Assembly (NCBI GenBank): GCA_019188255.1
Contig: JAETXT010000016.1
Span: 186,001 to 250,000, forward strand
Length of the DNA stretch: 64,000 nucleotides
Source of the DNA: Verticillium longisporum
Lineage: Eukaryota; Ascomycota; Sordariomycetes; Glomerellales; Plectosphaerellaceae
Direction: 5' to 3'
The position numbers and the translations under genes were made by a program. Numbering within the stretch: the first letter of the stretch is position 1; every line of letters begins with the position of its first letter. This document shows, in pieces, positions 11,629 through 22,758 of this stretch. The notes beneath the pieces are model-generated. The model was not told where the DNA came from. It saw nothing but the letters and a program-made list of their open reading frames with translations, and made no database searches.

Positions 11629-12369
11629 ATGTACTTCAACCGCTTCGCCCTCGCCGCCGCCTCCATGGCCACCGTCGCGCTCGTCAACGCAGACCTCGAG
11701 CTCGACCGCGATGATTACCCTGCTCAGTGCCAGAACGTTTGCGATCCCGTCGCTCGTCTCGGTCAGCTGTGCAACTTTGACGACAATGACCGCCTTGATG
11801 ACCGTATCGAGGACCAGCTTGAGGCCCAGTGCTTCTGCACCAACAACAGCTTCAACGTCGCCCAAGTAGCTGCTCAGTGCGCCGCCTGCATGCACAACGC
11901 CAACCGTGACACTGATGACAACGAGGGTGAGTCAATCCGAGCTGCAAAGTCAATCCACTTGAATGCCATACTAAGCCAAACAGACATCAACGACATCATG
12001 TTCACCTGTGGCTTCTCGTCCACCTCTTATGACGCCAACGCTATCTCTACTGCTACTGGCATCAGCGTCCAGGCCACTGCCCTGACCGCCAGCAGCCAGC
12101 TGACCACGAGCCTTACCGGTGCCACTCCCACCAACACCAACTCGCAGTCCACCCCTACCGGCTCCTCTAACAACAACAACAACGGCAACGGCAACAATGA
12201 CGACAACTCGAACAACAATAACAACAACGGCAACTCCAACTCCGACTCTCAGTCTACCAACGAGCCCAGCGCCGCCAACGCCATCGCCCCCGGGTTCGGC
12301 ACCTCCGCTCTCGGCATCTCGGCCTACGTCGCCGCCGCCGCCGTCGCCGGTGCCATGCTCCTCCAGTAA
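11629..12369 (+). CDS. GPI-anchored, eight-cysteine cell-wall/surface protein
   Basis: Two exons, 11629-11926 and 11984-12369, encode 227 aa. The 57-nt intron is a multiple of three, so the frame also reads through, but GTGAG...CAG and a conserved DIND junction support splicing. Residues 1-20 form a signal peptide (FALAAASMATVALVNA). The mature N-terminal domain holds eight Cys in the pattern CQNVC, LC, CFC, CAAC, TC, resembling CFEM-type spacing without clearly fitting it. A Thr/Ser then Asn/Gly low-complexity stalk follows, then a C-terminal hydrophobic tail (ALGISAYVAAAAVAGAM), as expected for GPI attachment. Function unknown; plasma membrane or cell wall is the inferred location. Confidence 0.88.
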   Translation: MYFNRFALAAASMATVALVNADLELDRDDYPAQCQNVCDPVARLGQLCNFDDNDRLDDRIEDQLEAQCFCTNNSFNVAQVAAQCAACMHNANRDTDDNEGESIRAAKSIHLNAILSQTDINDIMFTCGFSSTSYDANAISTATGISVQATALTASSQLTTSLTGATPTNTNSQSTPTGSSNNNNNGNGNNDDNSNNNNNNGNSNSDSQSTNEPSAANAIAPGFGTSALGISAYVAAAAVAGAMLLQ

Positions 12370-12721
12370 TCAAGCCACGACGTCATGTTCCCATTTCGCT
12401 GTCTCGCTGGCGTATCACGTCCGACCAACATTGTCCCTGGGGCTGGCGCGATCACATTTATCCTGTCATCCCATTCTGTGCTTAGCGTTCTAATGATGCA
12501 TGAATTCTCCTGAAGGGGCAGAAAGTGAAATACCATTGAATTGATCATATAATCATATGCCTGCATAAAGAGTAACCCTGCACCTGCTATGCTATGATGA
12601 TATGTTGTCGCTCGACATACATGAAAAGAACACTGCTCAGAATCCAACCCAACTAACCAAGAAGACAAAAACGCCCAATTTCGTTCCAACAGTGTGTTGC
12701 TCGCACATATTGCACAATCAC
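12370..12721. other. Convergent intergenic spacer (352 bp)
   Basis: Shared 3' region between the GPI protein (plus strand) and the gag-like ORF (minus strand). No structure seen. Confidence 0.5.
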
Positions 12722-13048
12722 TCAAAGCATGCCCCTGGCGCTAAGTTCTTCGACCGCCTTCCACAGGAGAAACGCATTTCGCGAGTCGCTGCTCCAGCCC
12801 AGGTAAAGCAGTCTCTCGAGGACCTGATCGGAAATACTAGCAAGAAGCAAGGCAAATGCCCTCTGCTCCGCTGCCTGCAGGGCGAGAGCATCGAGGTGCT
12901 GAGCGGACGAGTCGTAGTAAGAGTCATTGCCCTGCAAGCGGTCGATGAGGCCTTGTGACGCGAGGACCTGGTGCATTCTCGCCTTCCAGACGCGGTAGTT
13001 CTGGGGGCCGCGGAGCTGGGGAAGAGGCTCGTACGCAATGGTGGCCAT
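12722..13048 (-). CDS. Solitary Copia gag-like domain protein, 108 aa (candidate domesticated gag)
   Basis: Short intact ORF beginning AACATGGCC, a good context, with strong C/G preference at third positions like its expressed neighbours. The protein starts with LRGPQNYRVWKARMHQVLA, matching the opening of the Ty1/Copia gag domain (DUF4219/UBN2 type: a G-x-N-Y-x-x-W core followed by a helix). It continues with ALLLASISDQVLERLLYL and ends in a helix containing AFLLWKAVEEL, the usual x-x-W-x-x-L position. It stops there, with no zinc knuckle, protease, integrase or reverse transcriptase nearby and no LTRs. It may be a host-recruited gag fragment or a truncated relic that has kept its frame by chance. 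Confidence 0.6.
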   Translation of the reverse strand: MATIAYEPLPQLRGPQNYRVWKARMHQVLASQGLIDRLQGNDSYYDSSAQHLDALALQAAEQRAFALLLASISDQVLERLLYLGWSSDSRNAFLLWKAVEELSARGML

Positions 13049-14527
13049 GTTGAATGATGTTTGGGTTGCTGTGGGCGTCGAACAATCGTAGCTTGGGTAA
13101 TAACCTGACAGGCGGCGGAAATACTTGTTTATAGATGCTGGTCTGATGAGCGGCCATCAAGAAACTTTTGAGGGTGGCCTTCTTCTGACATTTAATACAG
13201 ACACGAGCCCGTTGCCCAACGCCCCCATTTTCGTCCGCCGGAGGGCGCCGCGAAACGCTCACATTGTCGTCAGGAGATGTGAAGCGCTCGAAACGTCTGA
13301 GAGGCCCTGAAATTAGCACCCCGCGGCTCGCGGGCGGTGGTCCCAGGCCCACAGAGGGCGATCGGACGGTCTGTGGCAGCTGGTCCGCTCGCTGACTTCG
13401 GGCGCTGTCGGCGGACGGGTCGCATGCTGGATTGCACCGAGGGATCTGCAAATGTCAGACTTGGCGGGAAACTCTGAGAGCTCGACCTCTGGTGTGTGCC
13501 TTCTTTGGATGTCCGGGGTAGGTCCAGCCGGTGGAATTAAGGGTCTGAGGACTCTGGTCTATGGGTTAAGTTGCGGAAGCTTCCGCGTCGCGAGATGAGC
13601 AGCAAGGTGGAAGATATTTTGGTGCTGGCTAAATCAGGAATCACCATCGACAGTGTTGCATGGATGGACCCAAAGACCCCGGGCGGCTGCATCAAGTGCC
13701 ATTCGTCTTTTTTAAGGACCAGATCAGTATGTATGAAGACCAAGCTGCAGTCATGCCAAATTTGCCACTGCAGCGTCCGTCACTGGGGCCAAGGCAATCT
13801 AGGTTTGGTGATTATGATACGACCAGTCCACAGCGAGGCCTCTTTACGGTCGACGAGACGATTGTGGAGTCTGAAAATGCCGGCCGAATTCCAAAGCTTA
13901 CTGGTGAAGCTTGGAAACATAGAGTGTCCGAGTAGGTGGTGTTGGCGGGAAAGATCAGAGATCCGCCGTGAAGAGGACATGGCAAAAGGAGGATCGGCCA
14001 CGGGGGCACACATGTCGCACGCAGCCGATTGAGGGCGGCCGTTCGTCGTGTGCACTTTCTCACCAGACCGACAGCAGAACTTCTTGCTTTGACATTTTCT
14101 TCCACCATGATGGGAACCAAATCCCGCGGACGGCAATCGCAGCTCTTGTGTCTGCGCCAGTCGAGCGCCGCCCTGGTTCTAGCAGTTGCATGCAACATGC
14201 ACTCTCATAGTCGGATCATGCTGGGATCAAAACACCCACTAAAGAGGCCGTGCCATCGCCCCCAAGACCAAACCTGCTTCATATCTCAACACTGGTGATC
14301 AGACGAAACGCTACAACTCAGTTCGACCAGTGATAACGCTATCCTACGGCTTGTTTCAAAACGTATCTTGTCTCGAGATCATGTATACCACCCCTGAAGG
14401 AGATCTTAAAGCTCAACCAGCGATTCCGCAATAAAGGATTTGCAATGCCCCATCAGTTGAGTCGAGCCATCTTCAAAACAAAACACACCATCAAACCCTA
14501 CCAGATTTTGTTAAAGCATTGATCGCC
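13049..14527. other. Intergenic region (1.5 kb)
   Basis: Lies between two divergently transcribed genes. GC-rich near 13.2-13.5 kb. I see no further gene, RNA or repeat. Confidence 0.5.
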
Positions 14528-15208
14528 ATGTTTTCCAAGAATGAAAGCCGACCATTCCTCAGCGATGATCCGTCAGCGGACGAAGCCAACGCGCGCTTTC
14601 ATCAGCCTCACCAAACCCGCACCAAAATTATCTCACACTCCATTGTCTGCTTCGTTACATCCCTCTTCTGGGTCATGGTCATTCTTCTTACGCTCCCCGA
14701 CTCAGACGCACACTACACCTCCATTGACGATAAGTCACCCATGGAGCAAGGCCACGTCCACCGCCACAACATCACGTCCAATGCCAGACTCATAACCTGC
14801 GGGAACTCGACGCAAGAGGCCAGGGAGGCAGGCTGCAAGTACGATATCCTGCTGAATAACTGGGTGCCCGAACAGTGCCTTGACCAAGAGTTCATTGACG
14901 AGTATCGCGATGACCAAAGCTGGGCCGGGTTCTCAGACAAGGAAATGACCAAGCCGATCTCCGTCGAGGACATGGGTGAGGTGGACTTTTACTGTACTTC
15001 CCGGCGAGACCACGTAAACCACTGCGCCATGATGTGGAAGAAGCAGTTCTACGTACTATTTGACGAAAGCAAGGCGTTCGACACGGTGGTTGCGAGCCCA
15101 GGACACACTGACCACTGTGCCCAATTCCTGATGGATGCGCCGGAGGATGACTGGAAAGGACCCACGAGGACAGAGATGGGCTTTGCTGGATGTTGGATTC
15201 GGGAGTAG
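14528..15208 (+). CDS. Single-pass membrane protein of an uncharacterised ascomycete family
   Basis: Intronless, 226 aa, starting at the ATG after GATCGCC. A 40-residue cytosolic N-terminus is followed by one membrane helix (SIVCFVTSLFWVMVILL, about residues 42-58). The luminal or extracellular part carries CGNSTQEAREAGCKYD, then NNWVPEQCLDQEFIDEY, a Cys/Trp pattern shared by a large group of ascomycete proteins of unknown function. A second Cys-containing segment reads YCTSRRDHVNHCAMMWKK, and the protein ends GFAGCWIRE. The His/Cys spacing there suggests a metal or disulfide-stabilised fold, but no catalytic motif is recognisable. Its stop lies 66 bp from the 3' end of the hydrolase on the other strand. 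Confidence 0.8.
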   Translation: MFSKNESRPFLSDDPSADEANARFHQPHQTRTKIISHSIVCFVTSLFWVMVILLTLPDSDAHYTSIDDKSPMEQGHVHRHNITSNARLITCGNSTQEAREAGCKYDILLNNWVPEQCLDQEFIDEYRDDQSWAGFSDKEMTKPISVEDMGEVDFYCTSRRDHVNHCAMMWKKQFYVLFDESKAFDTVVASPGHTDHCAQFLMDAPEDDWKGPTRTEMGFAGCWIRE

Positions 15209-15274
15209 GCCACACCTAATTACTGATATGATGAAATACGAGTCTTTACCAGTTCTCGACTATAAAGTGATCGC

Positions 15275-17480
15275 TCAGAGCAGAAATGGCCTATTCCGCA
15301 ACCATTGGTCCTGGAACTTCTTCAACTCGTCAAGCTGCGTCGACCTTCGTTCAACCTCGCCCGCTTCTTGATTACCGTCGGTTTCCTGGCCCAAGAACCA
15401 GAGAATATCCATAAACTCGGGGCAAGTGGTGTTTGCCTTCGGCATTTTACCATCTTGCATGTAACTCCGGGCATGTTCGCTCATGCAGATGCTTTGTGGA
15501 ATAAACACATGCTGCCCATCATCAGTCTCATAGTCGACTATGGCTAGCAACGATATGCGCAAAACTCACACCGCGACCCTCCAAAATGACCAACTCTGAG
15601 CCAGGGAAGAGTGCTGAGTTCGCTTGAGCCGACCTTAGTGGCGTGATGTTATCTAGGCGTGCGTTGAGAAACAATATCGGGAAGCTCGTGTTTGCCCCGT
15701 ACGGACCTTCACGTCATAAGTTAGGTCACGAAAAATAAAGATGTAACACCGAAAGTCTCACCCTCAAAGCGTCTGCGAGGCCGAGGCACTCCTATGCATG
15801 ACAATTTGACGTCAACCTCAGCTGCACCTAGGCGGTGGCGGCCAACTGCTTCAGCCAGCAGGTTCTTGATATCATCTATGCCGCCAGGTAGCTCGGGCCA
15901 GTCACCGCATATAGTGAACTCATCTGAAGCGTACTGAGGACCAATCCAATCGTCAGGATTATTCGAGTCACGGAATACCGTATCAGAGAGCGCTGCGCTG
16001 TCCACTCTGGCCCACCAGGAAGGCGGAATCGATACGACAGATCTTTCGGGTGTCGGATACCCACCGTCTTCAACTTTCTTCAAAAGCCTCGCCAGATCTC
16101 CAAAAGACATGTATGGAGCGTACAGCGCGCTGCGGATCTGCACCAGAAGGGCTGAGTAAGTCGGAGCCTCGGAGACGTACGTGTGCTGGATGTTTCCAGC
16201 ATAAACCAAGGGGCCGGGAGTCCGCCCGTAAATTGGATTCTGTTTGGAGTACTCTAAGATGGACTCGAAGCGCTTCTTGACACCGTCTGCGGTGGGTTCA
16301 TGGATGGCGCACTCTTCGGTATTCGCGCATTCTTCGAAAAACCAGTCAATCAGGGCATCTGAGTCAGCAAAGCCCCGGCCCCAGTTGCCTGCGGAATGCT
16401 CAACGATGTCTACATTCGCTGTTCAATGCAATCAGCAAACGTTACTTGGTATTGACATAGTCAACGTACCTTCCAGGATCATGCGTTCAATCTTATCGGG
16501 GTACATCGTCGCAAAGGTGGCTCCCAGGGCGCTGCCCCAGCTGGCACCGTAAAACCGTATAGTGTCCTCACCAAGGGCCGTCAGAATGCTGTTCATATCG
16601 CGGGCATGATTAGCTGTCGAGATGTGCGCCAGAATACCACTGTCGCCGAGGCGATCGGCACAGACGCTGTTTTGAATCTTCGCTCGATGCAGTAGCGTGG
16701 CGATGAAGCTATCATCGTTGTACTGGTCAGGCATTCCTGGCCATCTGGTTTCCCAGACCGCTCGACGTTGACGTGTTGCCCAACACTGCGTCCTTGGAGT
16801 TGATCTCCATGCTGATTCATGTCAGCCAAGTGAAGCGGGCAACTTTGGCTGAAGCGATGATGAACTCACTGGCTCGAATATCCCAACTAATAAGATCCTA
16901 TGTTTGTCAGCTGACTTTCAACTCAAGAGGCTCCAGGCGTGGCCGTGGGCAAACTTACATGGTTGGCCCCCAGCATTTCGGCAATGAAACTTCCGCCCTG
17001 TCGGACAAGGTCAACACCTGAGCCTCCAGGTCCCTATTATCTTGATTAGCATTATGCTTGGAATGCAGAACATGCTATGCCAACGGCTCTTCATTCACTC
17101 ACACCTGGGTTCACAAAGAGGGGCCTCTTGTAGTTCTCTTTGTCTTGAGCTGGGAGACGAATGACAGCTAAGGTGACGTATGAGCTGTTGCATGCACCAT
17201 AGTCCATTGGAACAAGTAGTCGTGCGCATTCCATAGGCTCGTCATAGCATGGATGCCATTCGAGAGCTTTGCTTGCGGTGAACTATGGGACATTAGTTAG
17301 ACAGGACTTGGATCAATTCATCACTAAACCCACCTTCACCCATTCGGGCTCATTGTGTGGCCGCAGAGACGGGTCGAAGAATTCATCAGGAACTTGTGCT
17401 AGGGCTGTGAAGATACGACATAAGGAATGCAACAGAAACATAAGGCTCCTACGAGAGCGGAGGTCCGTAAGTGAACTCAT
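15275..17480 (-). CDS. Alpha/beta hydrolase with TAP-like C-terminal domain (tripeptidyl aminopeptidase family)
   Basis: Eight exons on the minus strand: 17480-17334, 17282-17103, 17033-16959, 16897-16870, 16811-16470, 16418-15762, 15706-15570 and 15511-15275. All introns are GT/AG, 48-69 nt, and the joined frame gives 600 aa. The oxyanion loop reads NPGGPGGSG (split by intron 2), the nucleophile elbow GASWGSALG, the acid NARLDNITP, and the catalytic His follows intron 7 as GRGH. This is the complete Ser-Asp-His set of the Streptomyces TAP-type family (Abhydrolase_1 plus Abhydrolase_4). A hydrophobic stretch LMFLLHSLCRIFTALAQ near the start looks like a secretion signal, perhaps used from Met14. 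Likely a secreted exopeptidase or amide/ester hydrolase. Confidence 0.9.
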
Positions 17481-19226
17481 GATGAACCAAGTATCTTCGA
17501 TTGGATTGATACGCCTGATTGATGATAGACTCGATATTGCACGAGGCAGATGTCCAGGGGTTCTTATAGTTCGCTTCGCACCAGGCGGGCAAACGACCTG
17601 TATGACGCGTGAAGAACTTGTGACATCGTGACATGGTTACTCCACGGAAACGGCTGCTGTGCAGTCAAACTCGAATGCTTGCAGTGCGGCTTAGCACTTC
17701 ACTTGGCACTTTGAGGGCCTCAATCTCAATAACAATGGGAGAAAATCAGGCCGAAAACCAGGTCGACGAGCGACCGACCATTTCTTGCAGCAAGAAGTTC
17801 ATGTCAGCGCCAAGGGGTAAAGTTGCTCATGCACGCCTTCCTGATGACTTGAGGCTTGGCAGGTACCAACTCGGGAATAGCTTGGGGAATTTATACGTGC
17901 TGCTTCAGCAAGCGTTGGATTGCGCGTTCATCTTGCGCGTCCAGATAATCATCTACCTGAGCCTTCAATTGACTACGAGTTGATGTCGAATGTGCTGTGC
18001 ATGGCGGTGGCGGAGCTACAGATGCCCATCCTCCGACACGTGGGATGATCCTGCGGATAAATACGATCCATCAAAAGGTTGGTAAATCCGGAGAACCGGC
18101 CCTCTTCGTCCACGAATGCATTCGGCGAATCAGGACCATTACTTAGCGAGCGTGGCAGTCAAGAGACTACTTGACAAAAGAACGAGGCCACCTTCCGTGC
18201 CGACGAAACGATAGGCAAGCCCCGAGTGTCGACCTACACAGGAGAAGTTCCCATGCCGCCGCCGGACAATCTAGAATGATGTACGACATGCGACTCGACT
18301 GCTTTGGATCATTCGACAGAGCACGGCTTGATATGGACAAATTTCCGAATTAAGGCTTAGAAATTGTTGGTTATTGCCAGTGAGACCCGTTGACATTGTA
18401 TAAGCCTGAGATCCATACCTACATGAATGTAACCTAGTTTAGCCAACGACGTTGATTCAATACGTGTCCTTAGCTCAATTGGATGGATAGCTACTGTAAG
18501 GCATTCACGAGCGTGTGAGGGCTGCCCATAAGCACTATTGGGGCTGACGGCAACATTGGACTTGTAGTATCATAACGCGAAAGACATGGCTTTATGACAG
18601 CCGGCCTGAATGAGGCGTTGTCTTATAAGCGTGATTGAGTTCATCTGCAGAATGAATATGGTTCCTCGCGGCTTTCCATAGCATCAGGGTCACTGTCATG
18701 TAGTCGCCTTGCTGTCAAAGATTCTCGAATCTCGGTCTCGAGATAGGAACCCTATACTTATGTCGATATCTTACGGTCCACTGATCTGAGGGAAAGCATC
18801 TGCAGCGGGTGATGGAGGTTGATTGGAAATGCAGCTTACCAACCTACTCTCCCAGTGATTGATATCATCACATGTAGCCACATCATCATTAGTGTGACCG
18901 AGCTTTGCCTTTTCGTGTTGTTGATATGATATATTCCGTGGAAAGATGGAGATCGGCGATTGAAATGGACCTACGATCGCCGAGGTGATCCGACCTAGCG
19001 CCCAATCAAGAGTCAAAAGCCGGGCAACTGATGTTTTGATCGCCCGGATGCTCCGGAGAGACAAAATCTCAACTAGCATCTAGCGGGGAGCTACTTTGCT
19101 TGCAATCCCAATCATTTAAATCAAAACAATTGAGACAAGCAAAGTCATTCAAAGGAAATACGAGTCGACAAACTTGATCTCAGATTCCCTCCTTCGACTT
19201 TGCCGCCTCGTCAGATATCTTTTACC
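17481..19226. other. Intergenic region (1.7 kb), no gene supported
   Basis: Divergent promoter region between the TAP hydrolase and the glutathione transferase. Only short noise-like frames. A tRNA A-box-like TAGCTCAATTGG near 18474 has no matching B-box. Confidence 0.55.
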
Positions 19227-19892
19227 ATGACTCTCATTGTTCACCACCTCCATGTTTCCATGTCCGAGAGGATTCCATGGCTTTGCGAAGAGCTCGGAGT
19301 GCCCTACGAGCTGAAGGGTTACGACCGCGACAGACTCATGGCTCCTGCTGAGTTTAAAGCACTGCATCCTGCGGGCACAGCTCCTGTCATCCAGGACGGC
19401 GACCTGACCCTCGCAGAGAGCGGTGCCTGTGTTGAGTACATCAGCCATAAACACGCTCAAGGAAAGCTCTTCGTGCCTCCGTCCCGCCCGGAATACGCTA
19501 CCTTGCTCTTCTGGTGGCATTGGTCCAACGCTACGCTGCAGTCCGCCCTTGGAGGAGCAATGGCAGCCTATGCAAATGGATTACGCGATGGTGACCCTCG
19601 CGGGGCATTTGCTTTCGGCCGCTCTAAAAAGGCGCTTTCGTCTATGAACGACAGGCTGGGCCAGAGCAAGTGGCTTGCCGGAGAAGCGTTCACGGTGGCC
19701 GACTTGATGTGTGTTTTCCAGGTCTCCACATTCCGCTACTTTTACCCCATTGACCTGGGAGAGTACGAACACATAGTGGGTTTCTTGAAGCGAGTTGGAG
19801 AGCGTGAAGCGTATCAAAGGGCCATGGCGAAGTCGGATCCGGGTATGGGGTTGGTTTTGGGATCAGCTCCGCCTTCGAAGCCTCTGATGTGA
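19227..19892 (+). CDS. Glutathione S-transferase
   Basis: Intronless, 221 aa. The N-terminal thioredoxin-like domain (residues 1-80) contains SMSERIPWLCEELGVPYE, the position of the catalytic Ser/Tyr in fungal GSTs, and the cis-Pro region GTAPVIQDGDLTLAESGACVEYI, whose ES pair binds the glutathione gamma-glutamyl group. The all-helical C-terminal domain includes LAGEAFTVADLMCVFQV, the N-capping/hydrophobic staple motif typical of GSTs. It should conjugate or reduce small electrophiles with glutathione in the cytosol. It is the first of two GSTs in a 3.3 kb stretch. Confidence 0.92.
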   Translation: MTLIVHHLHVSMSERIPWLCEELGVPYELKGYDRDRLMAPAEFKALHPAGTAPVIQDGDLTLAESGACVEYISHKHAQGKLFVPPSRPEYATLLFWWHWSNATLQSALGGAMAAYANGLRDGDPRGAFAFGRSKKALSSMNDRLGQSKWLAGEAFTVADLMCVFQVSTFRYFYPIDLGEYEHIVGFLKRVGEREAYQRAMAKSDPGMGLVLGSAPPSKPLM

Positions 19893-20561
19893 GAGCCGAG
19901 GTCGCAGCGGCAGAACTTGATTGCACGCGGTGTAGAGGCTACCTTGAATTACATATGCACTGGTTCAAACGACGCCATTGTGCCAAGCGCCATCGATCTT
20001 ATGTCGCCATCTCAGGCTCATATGAATCAACTTGTCCCATGCGATCATCGACCGCGTTTTGCACAAGTCCGGATCCCCGTGATGCGGGCGTGTCGGCGCC
20101 GACCTCCCGGCCTCGGTCCCGGCCTGCGCACAGGCCTACGTCTCTTGTGAAGGCCGTCTCCCCACGGGCATGGTGTTTTCAGTTGCAGCATCATGTTTAA
20201 TCAATATGAAGGGCTTTGGCAGACAAGTGCACCGCTCTTCGGGGAAATGTTCGCACCTTTGTCTCCTTGGCGGCGCAGGTGCTTGCTTGTTCACTGCCTC
20301 TCGGAGATCCAATTGAGGCAGCTCCGATATATAGCCTTTTTGTCATAAAACTCCGAATTTACTCCGCACGATTTGTGGCGTTCTGCCTGCCTGGCGCTAG
20401 TCAAGGAACGCCTCATCGCCCCCTCAGCGAAGTTTCGCTTTGCCAATGTTCCTCACAAACTTCGAGATTCTTCTCATTGATTTTACCGAAATCTGTCAAA
20501 AGGTCCTGTTTCTCGTTTCCATCATCAGAAATCAGTCGTCAGCTTCATCGAAATCCCAAAC
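19893..20561. other. Intergenic spacer with TATA-like box
   Basis: 669 bp between same-strand genes. GATATATAG at 20326-20334 is a candidate TATA box about 230 bp before the acetyltransferase start. Nothing else seen. Confidence 0.5.
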
Positions 20562-21388
20562 ATGGCTGCGACACAGAAGGATGCCGCCGCCATCGAGTGC
20601 GCCAAGCAGATGGATCACATCCCTTGGTGTGACGATTACGAGAAGATGATCTCAGGAATGCTGTAGGTGTCCTTCAAAGCGTATTTTCTGCCGAATTAAC
20701 TCTTCTAGTTACAACTCGCTGGCGCCGGAGCTCATCGCCGGTCGCTTTCGTGCTCGGCGATTCATGCACAAGTACAACAACCACTTTCCCGAGGATGCTA
20801 CGCCCGACACTCTCGTAAAAGAGCGGGAAGACATCATACGTCAAATGTTCGGCAAAGTTGGCAAGGAGCCTTACATGGAACCGCCCCTCAACGTGGACTA
20901 TGGCTGCAACATCACCATTGGAGACAACTTCTACAGCAACTTTAAGTGAGTGCGAAATCTATACAGCCCATATTGAAGCTCACACCTTTTAGCCTCGTGA
21001 TTCTTGATTGTGGTATTGTCAAGATTGGAGACCGTGTGCTGGTAAATCTTTTTGCTCAAGATGTGATACTATTAACTAACTCACACAGTTTGGCCCTTCT
21101 GTTTCCATCTTTGCGGCGACCCATGAAGTCGAGGTGCAGTCTCGCCGAGACTTCATCGAGTACGCCGGTTCAGTGACCATTGGTGACGACTGCTGGATTG
21201 GAGGAAACGTGACCATTATGCCCAACGTCAAGATCGGCAAAGGCTGCACAATTGGAGCAGGAAGCATCGTCACGAAGGACATTCCCGACTTCTCCGTCGC
21301 CATCGGAACCCCGGCTAGGGTTGTGAAGAAGGTCCAGCCCGTTGAGGATCTTCCATCCGAAACACCAGATGCTGAGAAGACTGCGTGA
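20562..21388 (+). CDS. Maltose/galactoside O-acetyltransferase-type hexapeptide acetyltransferase
   Basis: Four exons, 20562-20662, 20709-20945, 20993-21041 and 21089-21388, join in frame to 228 aa. The N-terminal Mac domain holds [18 protein letters not shown] and the LxxxR-x-R-A segment (residues about 20-50). It leads into a left-handed beta-helix of hexapeptide repeats such as [39 protein letters not shown] and [18 protein letters not shown]. The catalytic His is in the loop ATHEVE. These enzymes transfer acetyl from acetyl-CoA to sugars (maltose, glucose, galactosides). Cytosolic. It sits between two glutathione transferases on the same strand, which may be coincidental. Confidence 0.93.
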
Positions 21389-21639
21389 TGGAAGGACGCA
21401 GCTTCTTGCCGTTTTTGTTCCGCTGGCTGTCCGACTTTCGATACACGGCCATGTGACCGGGCCGGGCCGAGCATCCAGGTCCGGCCCCGCAATCATCATC
21501 ACGTCATTGGTGGCACCGTCATTGACCTACCTTATTCTTTCCCATCATGCCGAATCAAGATCTCACCTTTTCGTGCAAATTCTCCTGCAAACCAAAGAGT
21601 CCCTCATACTCTTCGAGTAGACCTTGAACGCGATTGACC

Positions 21640-22500
21640 ATGAGCAACGTTGACCTCTCCATTCCAACCCATACTACCGGCGCCGCTGCGGATTTCGCCG
21701 CGAAGCACGCAAGCAACCATGACCTGGCCTTCTACGGCGGCTGGTTTTGCCCCTTTGTCCAGCGCTCTTGGATGGTTCTGCACGAGAAGCGGATTGACCA
21801 TCACTACAAGGAGGTGAATCCCTACAACAAGGACCCCGATGGTCCCAACAAAGAGTTTCTCAGTCTGAATCCGCGCGGCCTGATCCCCACCATGGCTGTT
21901 CCAGCACGAGACGAGGACGGGAAGGTCCGTCCCTTGTACGACAGCACCATCGTCTCCGAGTACCTCGACGAGGAGTATGCAGACGAGTCAAAGCATGGCC
22001 CTCGACTCTTCCCTAAGGATCCATACGAACGCGCAAGGTGCAGGCTCTGGATCGACCACATCAACAACAAGATTGTCCCAGGCTTTTACAAGTTTATCCA
22101 GCACACGCCCGAAAAGACCTACTCAATCGACGACGCGCGATCTGAGTTTCTGAATCATATCGAGACCCTAGTTCGTGAGATGCAATCTAGCGGGCCGTGG
22201 TTCCTTGGCGAGCGCTTCTCCATGGTTGATGTGATGCTTGCGCCGTGGGCTATGCGACTGTTTTTGATCGACCACTACAAGCCTGGCGGCGTGGGCATTC
22301 CTCCTCCGACGAAGGAAAGCGGCGAGTCCGGGACCTGGTCCCGGTGGAAGACGTGGTTCGACGCTATCAGTGAGCGACAGAGCGTGAAAGACACACTGAG
22401 TGCTCGGGAGGCCTATGTTGCGTCCTACAAGCGGTACGCAGAAGACACTACCAATTCCTTGGTGGCGCAGGCTACTAGGAGTGGGGGACGGATGCCATGA
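21640..22500 (+). CDS. Omega-like glutathione transferase (Cys active site)
   Basis: Intronless, 286 aa. The thioredoxin-fold domain has the active-site motif WFCPFVQR with Cys37, the hallmark of omega-class or glutaredoxin-like GSTs that reduce rather than conjugate. The cis-Pro and glutamyl-binding region reads NPRGLIPTMAV followed by YDSTIVSEYLDEEYAD. The helical domain contains WFLGERFSMVDVMLAPWAMRL. Such enzymes carry out thiol-transferase, dehydroascorbate reductase or S-(phenacyl)glutathione reductase-type reactions. The start at 21640 (GACCATGAGC) is the first ATG. It faces the TauD gene tail to tail. Confidence 0.92.
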   Translation: MSNVDLSIPTHTTGAAADFAAKHASNHDLAFYGGWFCPFVQRSWMVLHEKRIDHHYKEVNPYNKDPDGPNKEFLSLNPRGLIPTMAVPARDEDGKVRPLYDSTIVSEYLDEEYADESKHGPRLFPKDPYERARCRLWIDHINNKIVPGFYKFIQHTPEKTYSIDDARSEFLNHIETLVREMQSSGPWFLGERFSMVDVMLAPWAMRLFLIDHYKPGGVGIPPPTKESGESGTWSRWKTWFDAISERQSVKDTLSAREAYVASYKRYAEDTTNSLVAQATRSGGRMP

Positions 22501-22758
22501 GTGCCTACAACTAAGTTTTGAGATGATCGGAGCGGAGACCAAGCCCGCTGAGCGAGACAGCGTGTCAAAATCGATGATGAATCGAACGCCTTGTCAATGG
22601 AAATGATGTTATTGGTTGTCATATAAATCGTACGTTTGAATAAAAGTAATTAGAGTTGCTTCGAGAGAAATTGATTGCAATATTGAAGAAAAAAACGTTC
22701 CCGTTACCAGAAGTTCCGGTGCCATGTGTACCTTGAACGACTGGGTGGCTGTCATGCT

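Noticed and set aside
18465..18540. tRNA-like A-box TAGCTCAATTGG
   Set aside because: No GGTTCGA-type B-box follows within tRNA distance and no acceptor stem pairing can be formed.
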